A DNA stretch of 64,000 bases from positions 20,322,171-20,386,170 of the forward strand of contig OU744724.1 of NCBI GenBank assembly GCA_916613615.1. The letters run 5' to 3'. Shown piece by piece: positions 47,199 through 58,683 of this stretch. Both the position numbers and the translations under genes were made by a program. Origin of the DNA: Steromphala cineraria. Lineage: Eukaryota; Mollusca; Gastropoda; Trochida; Trochidae. The first letter of the stretch is position 1. The number at the start of each line of letters is the position of its first letter. The notes under the pieces were generated by a model that was not told the origin of the DNA, ran no database searches, and worked only from the letters and a program-made list of their open reading frames with translations.

Positions 47199-47380
47199 GG
47201 TGGCATCTGACTCGGTTCTCCAAAGGTGCTGTTGTGAGGGGACGTAACCTTGTGTTGGAGAAACGTCTGTTCGAGGTGTCCAATCCCATGTCAGCTTTCC
47301 CCGCCATTAGCTTATGGGTGAACAGCTGCAGGCATCTGTTCTTGGACGTCTCCAGAACTGCTCTGCCAGGATTGGTATAA
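47199..47380 (+). CDS. Weak 3'-terminal exon candidate
   Basis: After a pyrimidine-rich acceptor (TTTTTATTCTACAG) a plus frame stays open for 60 codons to TAA at 47378-47380 (WHLTRFSKGAVVRGRN...). The opposite strand is also open for 79 codons, so the coding strand is uncertain, and the GC content is higher than nearby. No family is recognised. It could be an untranslated or repeat-derived sequence. Confidence 0.2.
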
Positions 47381-47645
47381 CAAGGTTGTCTATCCTTGTT
47401 CAGAGTAAGGCACCATAGGGACCACACAGTCCCCAGTGTGGATGCGCCAGTTTAGTGTAGGGTACACCTCAGTAGGTTTAGTTTAGAGATAGGTTCCCCT
47501 CAGACTTCTCCGACACCTGGTTGCTAGCTTCACATACATGCACCTGGAAAGGTGGTCACGGTGAGTACCCAAATTTGATTCATTGTTTGATTGGTATAAT
47601 CTATATCAAGAGCTTAGAACAGAAACATTATCAATCTGTTTTAAT

Positions 47646-48574
47646 TTATTAGCTCATCAGGACTGAAAGTCCAGATGGGCTTATGGCATGGCCCGTCGTC
47701 CGTCGTCCGTCCGTCTGTAAACTTTTGACACTTTCGACTTCTCCTCATGAACCATACACATTAGAGAGCTGAAATTTTGTGTACAGGTACCTTAGCATAT
47801 GGAGATTCTAATTTGTAACTTTGATGACCCTGTGACCCCAAATAGGGTCACAGGGATCACAACCTTAAAAACCTATTTTCATCTTCTCCAGTTCTAAAAG
47901 GACTAGAGAGTTAAAAACGATATGTGCAGACTCCTTGGCCAATGGGGATTCTAAATTGTAGATTTCGTGACCCCATGACCCCAAATAGGGTCACAGGGGT
48001 CTCAACCTTAAAAACCTATTTTCATCTTCTTCTCCAGTTCTAAAAGGACTAGAGAGTTGAAAGTGATATGTGCAGACTCCTTGGACAATGGTGATTCTAA
48101 TTTGTAACTTTGTTGACCCTGTGACCCCAAATAGGGTCACAGGGGTCACAACCTTAAAAAACTATTCATCTTCTTCTCAAGATCCAAAAGGTCTAGAGAG
48201 CTGAAATTATATGGGTAGACTCCTTGGCCAATGGAGATTCTAAATTGTAGATTTCGTGACCCCATGACCCCAAATAGGGTCACAATCTTAAAAATCTATA
48301 TTTCTCCATTAGATGACAGTCGATTGCAAATTTATTTCTCCTTGGATATTTTAGTGTGGACTTCTTTCACTGTCTGATATTGGTGATCTAGAATGTGTTG
48401 ATTAATAATAAATCATTTTGGTAAGGAATTTTATTCCGAAATCGTTACATTTGTTTTGTAATTTTTTTATAGGTTTTCTTGCAATAGATAACATCAGTTT
48501 CATTTTTAGCTCATCTGGCCTGTATAAAGCAAACTTGATATAATGCCTGATGAGCTACAGAGCCAATGGCTCTA
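47646..48574 (-). mobile_element. Family A element with ~3-4 units, reverse oriented
   Basis: The reverse complement of the large elements: TAGCTCATCAGGACTGAAAG at the left and CAGAGCCAATGGCTCTA at the right. About 3.5 units of ~146 bp lie between 47810 and 48300. It gives an intermediate array length for the family. Confidence 0.8.
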
Positions 48575-48639
48575 TTTTTTTAGATTCTAGGGTTGTTCAT
48601 CATAATTTAATGTCTTTGTTGAATCAAAATAAACAATAA

Positions 48640-48830
48640 CAAATCTAAGTATTAATTTACCCATTAGCGAAGTGGATCTAAAAGCTAACTAGATAATTTA
48701 TCAATAATCTAGTTATCAATAATAACGAGAAAGATTCCAAGTAATAATTTACCCATTAGCAAAGGGGATTTATAAAGCTAACTTGATATTCAAGTAGATG
48801 TTTAATAATCTTAAGTAGTAATTTTTTTTC
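48640..48830. repeat. Direct repeat, two ~50-bp copies
   Basis: AATTTACCCATTAGC occurs at ~48654 and ~48747, each followed by ...AAGCTAACT. They are about 92 bp apart. Confidence 0.55.
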
Positions 48831-48899
48831 AAATATTTTTTATTCAATTCAATTCAGCAGGTATACATTTGATTCAGGTCATGTATTACATTGTTGTAT

Positions 48900-51800
48900 A
48901 ATGAAGCGCCCTTAAAATATTGGCTACATGGGTACAATATATGCAATCATAACACATTGATAAAGGTTTTCCATTTGGCATGAAATGAAGGTAAAGTATT
49001 ATTTTTACATGTAATAATTTTTTCAACTTTAACAACATCCTTGATAATATTTCCAAAACTGTCAATTGATAATTTATTCTGTTTGATACTGGTGATATGA
49101 ATATATTTTTTGGCTAATAGAATAATGTGTGAAACTAAAAGACTGACCTGGCTGTTGCAAAAGAGAATATCAAGATGAGATAATATCAAAGTATGGGATA
49201 TGTGGAGTAATAATGTTTTCAACCCCTCTCCAAAATTCATGTACATGTGTACATTTAATGAAAACATGCTCAGGGGTTTCAGGTTCAGTACCACAAAAAG
49301 AGCATATATTTGTATCTACTATTTTCATTTGCAACAGCTCTTTTCTAGTGTAAATTGCTCTATTAATGAATCTATATTGAAAGTCTAAAAGTTTAACATC
49401 CTTAGTACAATTTCTATATTTCTTAAACACATCTTTCCATGAAATATCTAAATTCAGTTGTCTCCCCCACTTTTGACAAATATTAAGTGGTGTGTCATCG
49501 GAAATAAGCTTATCATAACAATTCCTACATCCTTTCTTTTGTGAGAGTAATTCTTGGAGAGTTTGGTTCAATGTTAGGTTTTGTGTGAAAGTTTCATGAG
49601 CTAAAAGGGTATTTTTCCAAGTCTTAGGGATATTCAGTCTAAGTAAACCTAGCCTCACTATTATCCGTTACACTGCTATACTGAGTCTAGAAAGGCTTGG
49701 TTGAGAGTCGCGTCAGCCCACTTGACCAAGTTGACCAATCAGAACTGATCTTACCAAGCCACAATAGTGTGCCTTCGCACGTATAACGTTGGAGGGTCAT
49801 AGGTCGCAGAAAGGTCGGCTGACGCGACCCTCAACCAGACCTTTCTAGACTCAGTATACCGGTAGCAGTGTAACGGATAATAGTGAGGCTAGGTTTACTT
49901 AGACTGTAGGGATATTCAAAATTATCTTATTATATTTAAGGACTGTGCCCTTGATCTGATAAAGATGTTTCAGTTCATTAAAAGGCAGAAATGAATGATC
50001 ACCCCAAATATCTCTTATTGTCTGAATACCCCTATTGAACTTATTATCAATTAACAAGTTACTATTTCTAAATTGGTGATTTAACCATAAAGGCTCAGCT
50101 AATATCTCTTCTGGAAGAGATGTATTTATCATATGTTGTGTTTTGTAATATTTACTCCACAAAGCTAAAACATCATTCCAGAATGGGTTGTCAACTGTTA
50201 CATGACTGTTAATTTGTGCCCCCATAAGAAATATCTTTCTTAAAGGGAATAGACTTAAATTATAAATGGAGTGTTTGTTCATATATCTTCTAAGGCAGGA
50301 TAATTTAAGTGCATTAATAAAAGATTTAATATCTGTCATTCTAAGTCCACCTTCTTCATATTTTCTACATATGGTTGTCCTTTTAATTTTGTCCTTCTTA
50401 CCATCCCACATAAAATAATATATGATCTTATTCATCTGGTTGATGAAATCTGTTGGGGGAGTAGGCAATACAGAAAAAATGTGTACTAGAGTTGATAATA
50501 CAAGTGATTTTAAAACTGTAATTTTCCCTTGTAAGGTTAATTTTCTTCTTTTCCAACCCGCAAGAAGTCTTCTGATAATATGTAATCTTTTTCTGGTATT
50601 GATTACCCATAAGTTTTCCAATTTAGGGTTGAGATATATTCCAAGGATGTTAAAATCACCTTCGTGCCAGTCTAAACTACTTTCTGGGCATAATTTTACT
50701 TTGCTTTCAATCATTGATCCTATCCAGATAGCTTTGGTTTTTCAATGTTTATTTTAAGACCAGACATTAAATAGAACTTATGTAAAGTTTCTAGAGCTGT
50801 GTTAAGGCTATTTTCAGATCCATCAAGATATAATTGAGTATCATCAGCATATTGTCCCATCTTATATTCTTCATCATTGATTATAATACCTTTAATATCT
50901 TTGTTAGTTCTTATCATAGTTCCTAAAATCTCAGCCACAAAAATAAATAGATATGGGGAAACGCTGCCACAGTCATTTGGAAAGAAAGAGGAGAGATGGC
51001 CATTTTGGATTACACAAGAAGTTGCATTTTGCATCAATATATTTATCCATTTTATGATATTGGGTCCAAAACCAAATTTTTTGAGAACTTTAATGATAAA
51101 ATTTTTAGAAACAGTATCAAAAGCTTTTTCAAAATCAATAAGAATCAGAAGGCCTGCTTTGTTTTTCTTTTTTAGTTCATACATGATATCATACATTAAT
51201 CTGACATTATCACTGATGCATCTGCCAGGTATAAACCCTGTTTGATCCGGATGTATCAGAATATCTAGTGTCTCTTTCAATCTGTTGGCAATGCAGGAGC
51301 TTATTATTTTATACAAAGTATTCAAAAGTGATATTGGGCGCCAATTTTTCATATCTTCTGTCTTTATTTTGTTTTGGAATGCAAGTTATTACACCTATTG
51401 ATTGTATAAGATAACTGGTTTTTTTCAAAAACTTCTTGTACATATCTGTATATCCAAACCTTAGGATCCTTCCAAAACCATTTAAAAAATTCAACTAGAA
51501 AGCCATCTAAACCGGGGCTTTTGTTATTTTTCATTGCCTTGACAGTTTCAGATAGTTCTTTCATACTTATGGATTCATCAAGCTTATCTGCAAAACTGCT
51601 ATTAAGTGAAGGAGTGTTTACAGTGTTTAAAATATCTTGTGTATCACATTGAATGTTATCAACAGCATAAAGTTTATGATAAAAATTTCTTGTTCCTGAA
51701 GAATAGCTTTTCCATCAGTCACAAGTTCCTGCCTTTCATTAATTAAAGAATTAATAAGTTTACTGGTATAGTTTCTGTTTTCTAAGTTACAGAAAAATGT

Positions 51801-52565
51801 TGTAGGTTTTTCGCCTTCTTCATACCATTGGATTCTACTTCTTATTTGTCTACCTTTTTCTTCTTCTTCTCTTAATTTTTCAAGATCTGACATATTTTTG
51901 GACATTCTGGCAAGCATTTCTTCATTAACACATTGAAAATTTTCTCTAATTTCATCTTCTAAAGTTTCTATCTCTTTTTCCAACTGATTTGTTTTTTCAA
52001 TTCTATTTTTTTTTAGATATGATGAAAATGAAATAGATTTGCCCCTCACTTTCATTAGAAAGGTTTCCAAAAAGAGCTCAACAGAAATACTTAGTTCTAG
52101 ATTTAGATCATTACAGTTTCTTGTGGCAGTATTATCCAAAGCATATTCTTCTTTAGTTTCCTCTAATATTTCTTTAACAAGTTTAGTATTGTAAAGAAGT
52201 GAAGAATTAAATTTCCAAAACCCCTTTCCCTTTTCCTTGCTGTGAATATTTGAAAAAGATAGTGAAATAGCTGAATGGTCTGATTTATATCCTGGTAATA
52301 TGGAGGTATCTATACTGAGATTTGAAATGTCTTCAGAGACTAGAAAAAAATCCAGTCTAGCTTGCTGTCAGGGGTTTTTATTCCACCAAGTGAATTTTCT
52401 AATATTTGAATTTGTTTCTCCAAATATCTATCAGGTTATTTGAGTCTATGTTTTCTAAAACAATTTTCCTGGCTTTAGGGATAATGATATTTGTGTAGTT
52501 TTCTAAATCAATTAAATCAGGATTAAGGACAAGATTCCAATCACCACAGACAATTATAGTCATTA
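48900..52565 (-). pseudogene. L1/Tx1-like LINE ORF2, decayed and interrupted
   Basis: Reading the minus strand from 52565: the endonuclease tail has GDWNL and later a SDHSA motif; then a linker with RSRIQWYEEGEKPT. RT blocks follow: SPGLDGF (~51510), NWRPISLLN (~51330), FEKAFD (51116-51133) and the catalytic YADD (50840-50851). Next is the connection region (WKRRKLTLQGKI), and finally a CxxC..H..C knuckle (CSFCGTEPETPEHVF, ~49300). The usual QGxPxSP motif before YADD is altered to CGSVSP. Frames change at about 51360, 51560, 50720 and 49200, and a MITE splits it at 49635-49906. The 5' half of the endonuclease and any ORF1 are missing. It encoded the nicking and reverse-transcription enzyme of a non-LTR retrotransposon and is now inactive. 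Confidence 0.85.
49635..49906. mobile_element. 272-bp MITE inserted in the LINE, 10-bp target duplication
   Basis: TIRs start CAGTCTAAGTAAACCTAGCC, and the arms extend about 70 bp. TAGGGATATT is duplicated at 49625-49634 and 49907-49916; on the minus strand it encodes Asn-Ile-Pro on both sides. Removing the insert and one duplicate makes the LINE frame continuous at this point. A 9-10-bp duplication suggests a Mutator-like mover. Confidence 0.85.
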
Positions 52566-53142
52566 TCAAAGTCGCATATGGTTTTAAATATAGAGATATA
52601 CACCACGTGGTGTGGTTATCAGGTCAATATCAGAGGTTAACTATTTTGTATAACCAGGCATGCGATGGTTATATTGTATAACCTTACCTCTTCGCATCCA
52701 AGATGGGTTTGGTCGATGTGTTCTCGGTTTGATACCACAAAGAAGTTCAGCTTCGCCTCACTTCATTGTGGTATCGCACCTCGAAAGAACTTACAACCAC
52801 TGTGTTTTAGGGTACGTCAAGGTACCCAACACCTTTAAATGTTGACTCTGTATCAAAGACATATTTACGAAAAATACATGATATCAAAACAATTTTAAAA
52901 CGTAGTTTATTTACAGTTATAATTTATTTTCATATAAAATGCATCTCATGGTGATATCATTTTGTGCTTTATGCTTATCCATGATGAATGCAGACCTCTA
53001 GGTCTTCTAGTATTTTCATCATAACACTCACACACAAATTCACGTCGTTCTCGATTAGCTGAAAAGTTTCACAAGACACAGAATCCAAGTGAACAATGTT
53101 CCCAATCCTTTGACAAGCTGAAATCTGTTCCATGCATATAGT
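52566..53142. other. LINE junction, one hairpin, no gene
   Basis: 52718-52793 is an inverted repeat (GATACCACAA...TTGTGGTATC) with a GGCTTCGCC-like loop region. The rest is AT-rich and may be 3'UTR of the small minus-strand ORF below. Confidence 0.45.
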
Positions 53143-53646
53143 CTATGTTGAATTATCCATAATAAGGTCGACTTTAATGTTGTTTGGAAAGCCAATCAAA
53201 TGTCCATATGTAGTCCCTGAAACAAAAGTGTAACGTCAGTTGTTGAAATTAACACCAACATTAATCGAATAATGTGATTAACTGTAAGAAAAAAACATGC
53301 TAAATTAATTACAGTTTCAGAGTAATATGATTATAAGCACATTGTCACATTATTTATCAATATTATGTACACATTGCCATATCCATTACTAAATGATATT
53401 GAAAATAGTGACATTAATAATCATTTTTCAACAGCAAAATGCATAAATATCAACTTGGTTGTTGACAGCTTGTTTTACACCGTGTAAACCCTCTGTAACA
53501 TACTTCAGCATTTTCGTAGATCCACGCATAAATAACATTCAACAGCAAATACATGAATATACTTAAAAGTTCAACTCACCTTTACTTCCTCCTGAAAAGA
53601 CCTTGAAACGCGGCCATAAATTTGTCAAAACATGAGACCACTTCAT
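53143..53646 (-). CDS. Possible two-exon small protein, 46 residues
   Basis: ATG at 53646 opens a 67-base exon ending at 53580 with donor GTGAGT. An acceptor TTTTGTTTCAG leads into 53143-53216, in phase, ending at TAG. The start MKWSHVLTNLWPRF and the sequence SKGTTYG at the exon join faintly resemble the N-terminus of NDUFAF2 (mimitin, a complex I assembly factor), but the remainder does not, and it is far shorter than that family (~170 residues). It could be a decayed 5' fragment, an unrelated small protein, or chance. The start codon is about 40 bp from the tandem duplication border. Confidence 0.35.
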
Positions 53647-54390
53647 TTTCGTCCACCTTCAAACCATGTGCTTTCGATTGTGTACAGCTCGTGCGATATT
53701 ATATATACTTAAACTCTGTGCATCACATGATGAAATTGACAACGTCCGTGCAGCAATACCTTTTGCTTTATAAAGAGGGAAATAATTGATGGACTGAATA
53801 GTGTATTAAACATAAGAATATTATTTGCCATAAATCACAATTTCGGTGACGTTTTAGACAAATTGTACTCACATTTTTTTAAATTTCAGTTCAATGTAGA
53901 ATTTTGGTGTTTTTAATAAGTCGAAACAACTAAAAACAGATTGCTTCTTGCTCAGATTTGTCTGATTGACAATTTCGCCATGACATGCTCAATCTGCACG
54001 TGAAATCCGCGTATTGTGCAAATGAAATGTTTAGAAGTGGAGTGGATGTAAGTTGTTCCCCAAAACGACAACCATCAAATAGCTAAATATTTGTATGATT
54101 TTTTTATTTTTTTTATTTTTTATATTTTTATTTCCCATATGATGTTTACATGTACATTTTCATAATGATACAGAATTCATAGTTCAATAAAGATCCCATA
54201 TAATGTTTACATGTACATATATTCATTATGATACAGACTTCATATTTCCATAAAGAGCCCATATGATGTTTACATGTACATATTCATAATGATACAGATT
54301 TCTTATTTCCATAAAGATACAGATAATTGATTGTTAATATCACATCAAGTCTAAAATACAGATAAACAAATGCAAGGTTATTTATATTTC

Positions 54391-55884
54391 TTAACTTAGA
54401 TCTGAAAAGAGTGTGTGAAAAGAGGACCAGAATGAAAAGAATTTGGGCTGGTTATTTGTAAATGCAATATATTTACATGCCAAATAATGTTTATATAATT
54501 CCTTTTGAATGTATCCAAAGGTGGGTTTGTTACCTTTTCTACTCATACTATAGATTTTTTGTTTCACAAGTAAACAAATGGTATTTAGTGGGTTATTATC
54601 TTTACCCTTAAAACCGAAGATGATTTTTATTGGTATTAATTCAATATTTCCTTCAGCTAACTTTCCCAACCATTCTGCTAACTCCTTCCACACTTTTCTA
54701 ACATGAATACAATCACATAATAAGTGAATAATACTCTCAGGCATCTGTTTGCAAAGAGAACACAATGGTGAATCTATATATCCAATCTTATACACAAATT
54801 TATTAGTAGTCAAAATATTTTGAGTTATCTTGTATTGAAACCATTTCAAATTTACACTTTGTGTACATCTATTAGGCATCATGTTGATGTTTTCCCATTC
54901 ATTTTGTGTAAACTCCTTATCAAATATTTCCTCCCATTTCAATTGGCCAGAAGATTTAACAAAAATAAAATTGAATAGTATTTGATAGAATTGTTTACTA
55001 TTGTCCAATTTTGATATGTTATATGGAAGAATTGGGAAGGAGTGTATTTTTTCATTTTGAATGAATGTGAAGTTCATCTTTTTCAAATATTTAAGTACAG
55101 ATCTCTTGATACCTTCATATGTAAGAAAATCTATGCTTATATCATATTTATTCTTACATTGTTCAAAATAAAAAATTTCATCCCCCCCCCAGTTTTTGTT
55201 AGAAATAACATTACCACCAATCATGATATTACTATTATAACAAATTGACTGGTTTAAAACTCTATCAAGGTCTTTCTCGTATTGATAACATATCGTTAAA
55301 TAATCAGCCCATGCTTTAATAACATCCTGCCAGAATCTATTTGATATAGTAGGCAACATACAGTTGCTAATATAAGCACCATCAGCAAACCAAAGTCTCT
55401 GATAATTTAGGATGTATAGTGTAGCATTTTTACTCCATATAGAGTTGTTTTTTAGCAATCTTTTAATCCATAAAATTTTTTGAGATTTTATAATATTACT
55501 TAATATTGGAACATTAATTCCACCGTTTTTAATAGTAGATGTTAGATGTAGATGTTTCTTATCTTGTTTACCCTTCCAAACAAACTCAAAACATCTCTTT
55601 TGAAATGATTGAATAACCTCATCTGGTGGGCTTGGTATAGATGAAAAGAGATGATTTAATTTTGAAAGTAATAAAGACTTTAAAACTACATTTCTTCCCA
55701 TGGGTGTTAATAATCTTAACTCCCAGCTTTTCATCTCTCTCTCAATTTTTTCCAGTTTGTCTGAATAATTTAAATCGATCATTGTTTCCAAATCTACATC
55801 ATATATCAAATATTTGTATGATGATCTACTTTTGTTAAAATGCAAATTGGTAAAGCCATGTGGTGTATGTGAGATAATGACCAC
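54391..55884 (-). pseudogene. LINE ORF2 C-terminal half, 497 codons open (copy 1)
   Basis: It has the post-RT connection region (WELRLLTPMGRNVVLKSLLL, then PSPPDEVIQSF and FVWKGK) and a terminal zinc knuckle CSLCKQMPESIIHLLCDC. No YxDD catalytic motif is present, so it cannot reverse-transcribe. The frame is intact over 497 codons, which suggests recent loss of the upstream part. The first residues (MVIISHTPHG) come partly from the adjoining palindrome. Confidence 0.8.
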
Positions 55885-55969
55885 ATCCTCGTGGCTATCG
55901 GATATAACCTTCTCGCTGTCGCTTGAAGGTTATATTCCGATAACCACTCGACTGTAGGTCATTATCTCA
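55870..55969. mobile_element. 100-bp palindrome in LINE copy 1
   Basis: Ends TGAGATAATGACC and GGTCATTATCTCA; the inner arms are ATCGGATATAACCTT and AAGGTTATATTCCGAT. It stands exactly where the RT core is lost. The equivalent in copy 2 is at 58383-58482. Confidence 0.7.
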
Positions 55970-56180
55970 ACCATAAAAGCCTGGGTCATCTTGGTAAGGT
56001 CCATAAACGGTTGCAAGGGTTAGCCTTATAGCTTCAATGGTTATATCAGATATAATGTAATTTCCATTTGGATCAATTTCAGATTTATGTATTTCTAATT
56101 CAATGTTATCATTAAATAAGATAGCAACACCTCTTGAGTTTGAAGCATGAGGAACAATGATACTTTTTAATCCCCTAATA
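55967..56180 (-). pseudogene. LINE endonuclease fragment (copy 1)
   Basis: An open stretch encodes SRGVAILFNDNIELEI and ATVYGPYQDDPGF, typical of the middle of the L1-type AP-endonuclease. Upstream it reads into family B repeat sequence, so the N-terminal part of the frame is not LINE protein. Confidence 0.75.
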
Positions 56181-56606
56181 AGGGCCACAGGGGCCACAGC
56201 TCGTGCGATATTATATATACTTAAACTCTGTGCATCACATGATGAAATTGACAACGTCCGTGCAGCAATACCTTTTGCTTTATAAAGAGGGAAATAATTG
56301 ATGGACTGAATAGTGTATTAAACATAAGAATATTATTTGCCATAAATCACAATTTCGGTGACGTTTTAGACAAATTGTACTCACATTTTTTTAAATTTCA
56401 GTTCAATGTAGAATTTTGGTGTTTTTAATAAGTCGAAACAACTAAAAACAGATTGCTTCTTGCTCAGATTTGTCTGATTGACAATTTCGCCATGACATGC
56501 TCAATCTGCACGTGAAATCCGCGTATTGTGCAAATGAAATGTTTAGAAGTGGAGTGGATGTAAGTTGTTCCCCAAAACGACAACCATCAAATAGCTAAAT
56601 ATTTGT

Positions 56607-58683
56607 ATGATTTTTTTATTTTTTTTATTTTTTATATTTTTATTTCCCATATGATGTTTACATGTACATTTTCATAATGATACAGAATTCATAGTTCAAT
56701 AAAGATCCCATATAATGTTTACATGTACATATATTCATTATGATACAGACTTCATATTTCCATAAAGAGCCCATATGATGTTTACATGTACATATTCATA
56801 ATGATACAGATTTCTTATTTCCATAAAGATACAGATAATTGATTGTTAATATCACATCAAGTCTAAAATACAGATAAACAAATGCAAGGTTATTTATATT
56901 TCTTAACTTAGATCTGAAAAGAGTGTGTGAAAAGAGGACCAGAATGAAAAGAATTTGGGCTGGTTATTTGTAAATGCAATATATTTACATGCCAAATAAT
57001 GTTTATATAATTCCTTTTGAATGTATCCAAAGGTGGGTTTGTTACCTTTTCTACTCATACTATAGATTTTTTGTTTCACAAGTAAACAAATGGTATTTAG
57101 TGGGTTATTATCTTTACCCTTAAAACCGAAGATGATTTTTATTGGTATTAATTCAATATTTCCTTCAGCTAACTTTCCCAACCATTCTGCTAACTCCTTC
57201 CACACTTTTCTAACATGAATACAATCACATAATAAGTGAATAATACTCTCAGGCATCTGTTTGCAAAGAGAACACAATGGTGAATCTATATATCCAATCT
57301 TATACACAAATTTATTAGTAGTCAAAATATTTTGAGTTATCTTGTATTGAAACCATTTCAAATTTACACTTTGTGTACATCTATTAGGCATCATGTTGAT
57401 GTTTTCCCATTCATTTTGTGTAAACTCCTTATCAAATATTTCCTCCCATTTCAATTGGCCAGAAGATTTAACAAAAATAAAATTGAATAGTATTTGATAG
57501 AATTGTTTACTATTGTCCAATTTTGATATGTTATATGGAAGAATTGGGAAGGAGTGTATTTTTTCATTTTGAATGAATGTGAAGTTCATCTTTTTCAAAT
57601 ATTTAAGTACAGATCTCTTGATACCTTCATATGTAAGAAAATCTATGCTTATATCATATTTATTCTTACATTGTTCAAAATAAAAAATTTCATCCCCCCC
57701 CCCAGTTTTTGTTAGAAATAACATTACCACCAATCATGATATTACTATTATAACAAATTGACTGGTTTAAAACTCTATCAAGGTCTTTCTCGTATTGATA
57801 ACATATCGTTAAATAATCAGCCCATGCTTTAATAACATCCTGCCAGAATCTATTTGATATAGTAGGCAACATACAGTTGCTAATATAAGCACCATCAGCA
57901 AACCAAAGTCTCTGATAATTTAGGATGTATAGTGTAGCATTTTTACTCCATATAGAGTTGTTTTTTAGCAATCTTTTAATCCATAAAATTTTTTGAGATT
58001 TTATAATATTACTTAATATTGGAACATTAATTCCACCGTTTTTAATAGTAGATGTTAGATGTAGATGTTTCTTATCTTGTTTACCCTTCCAAACAAACTC
58101 AAAACATCTCTTTTGAAATGATTGAATAACCTCATCTGGTGGGCTTGGTATAGATGAAAAGAGATGATTTAATTTTGAAAGTAATAAAGACTTTAAAACT
58201 ACATTTCTTCCCATGGGTGTTAATAATCTTAACTCCCAGCTTTTCATCTCTCTCTCAATTTTTTCCAGTTTGTCTGAATAATTTAAATCGATCATTGTTT
58301 CCAAATCTACATCATATATCAAATATTTGTATGATGATCTACTTTTGTTAAAATGCAAATTGGTAAAGCCATGTGGTGTATGTGAGATAATGACCACATC
58401 CTCGTGGCTATCGGATATAACCTTCTCGCTGTCGCTTGAAGGTTATATTCCGATAACCACTCGACTGTAGGTCATTATCTCAACCATAAAAGCCTGGGTC
58501 ATCTTGGTAAGGTCCATAAACGGTTGCAAGGGTTAGCCTTATAGCTTCAATGGTTATATCAGATATAATGTAATTTCCATTTGGATCAATTTCAGATTTA
58601 TGTATTTCTAATTCAATGTTATCATTAAATAAGATAGCAACACCTCTTGAGTTTGAAGCATGAGGAACAATGATACTTTTTAA
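56607..58683 (-). mobile_element. Second LINE, copy 2
   Basis: The duplicate of copy 1 with the same palindrome (58383-58482), 3' repeats and A-rich tail. Its 5' side continues into real family B repeats (58684 onward), so this border is the original one. Confidence 0.8.
56903..58397 (-). pseudogene. LINE ORF2 C-terminal half, frameshifted (copy 2)
   Basis: The same protein as copy 1, but a run of 10 C (57694-57703) instead of 9 shifts the frame and splits it into 235 and 276 codons. The endonuclease fragment lies at 58480-58700. Confidence 0.85.

Larger units (their letters stand above)
54095..56170 (-). mobile_element. Second LINE (L1/Tx1-like), copy 1, RT core missing
   Basis: On the minus strand: an endonuclease fragment (ATVYGPYQDDPGFYG, ending at 55967), then a 100-bp palindrome, then the C-terminal half of ORF2, a 3' region with three ~61-bp repeats (54134-54317), and an A-rich tail (poly-T on plus at 54099-54130). 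The fingers/palm region of RT is absent. The 5' end joins family B repeat sequence at ~56171. Confidence 0.8.

Noticed and set aside
47188..47427. 79-codon minus-strand ORF
   Set aside because: Overlaps a plus-strand candidate of similar quality; neither has enough support, so only one low-confidence entry was kept.
50877..51245. 122-codon plus-strand ORF
   Set aside because: Antisense to the LINE RT domain, where the minus strand has clear RT motifs.
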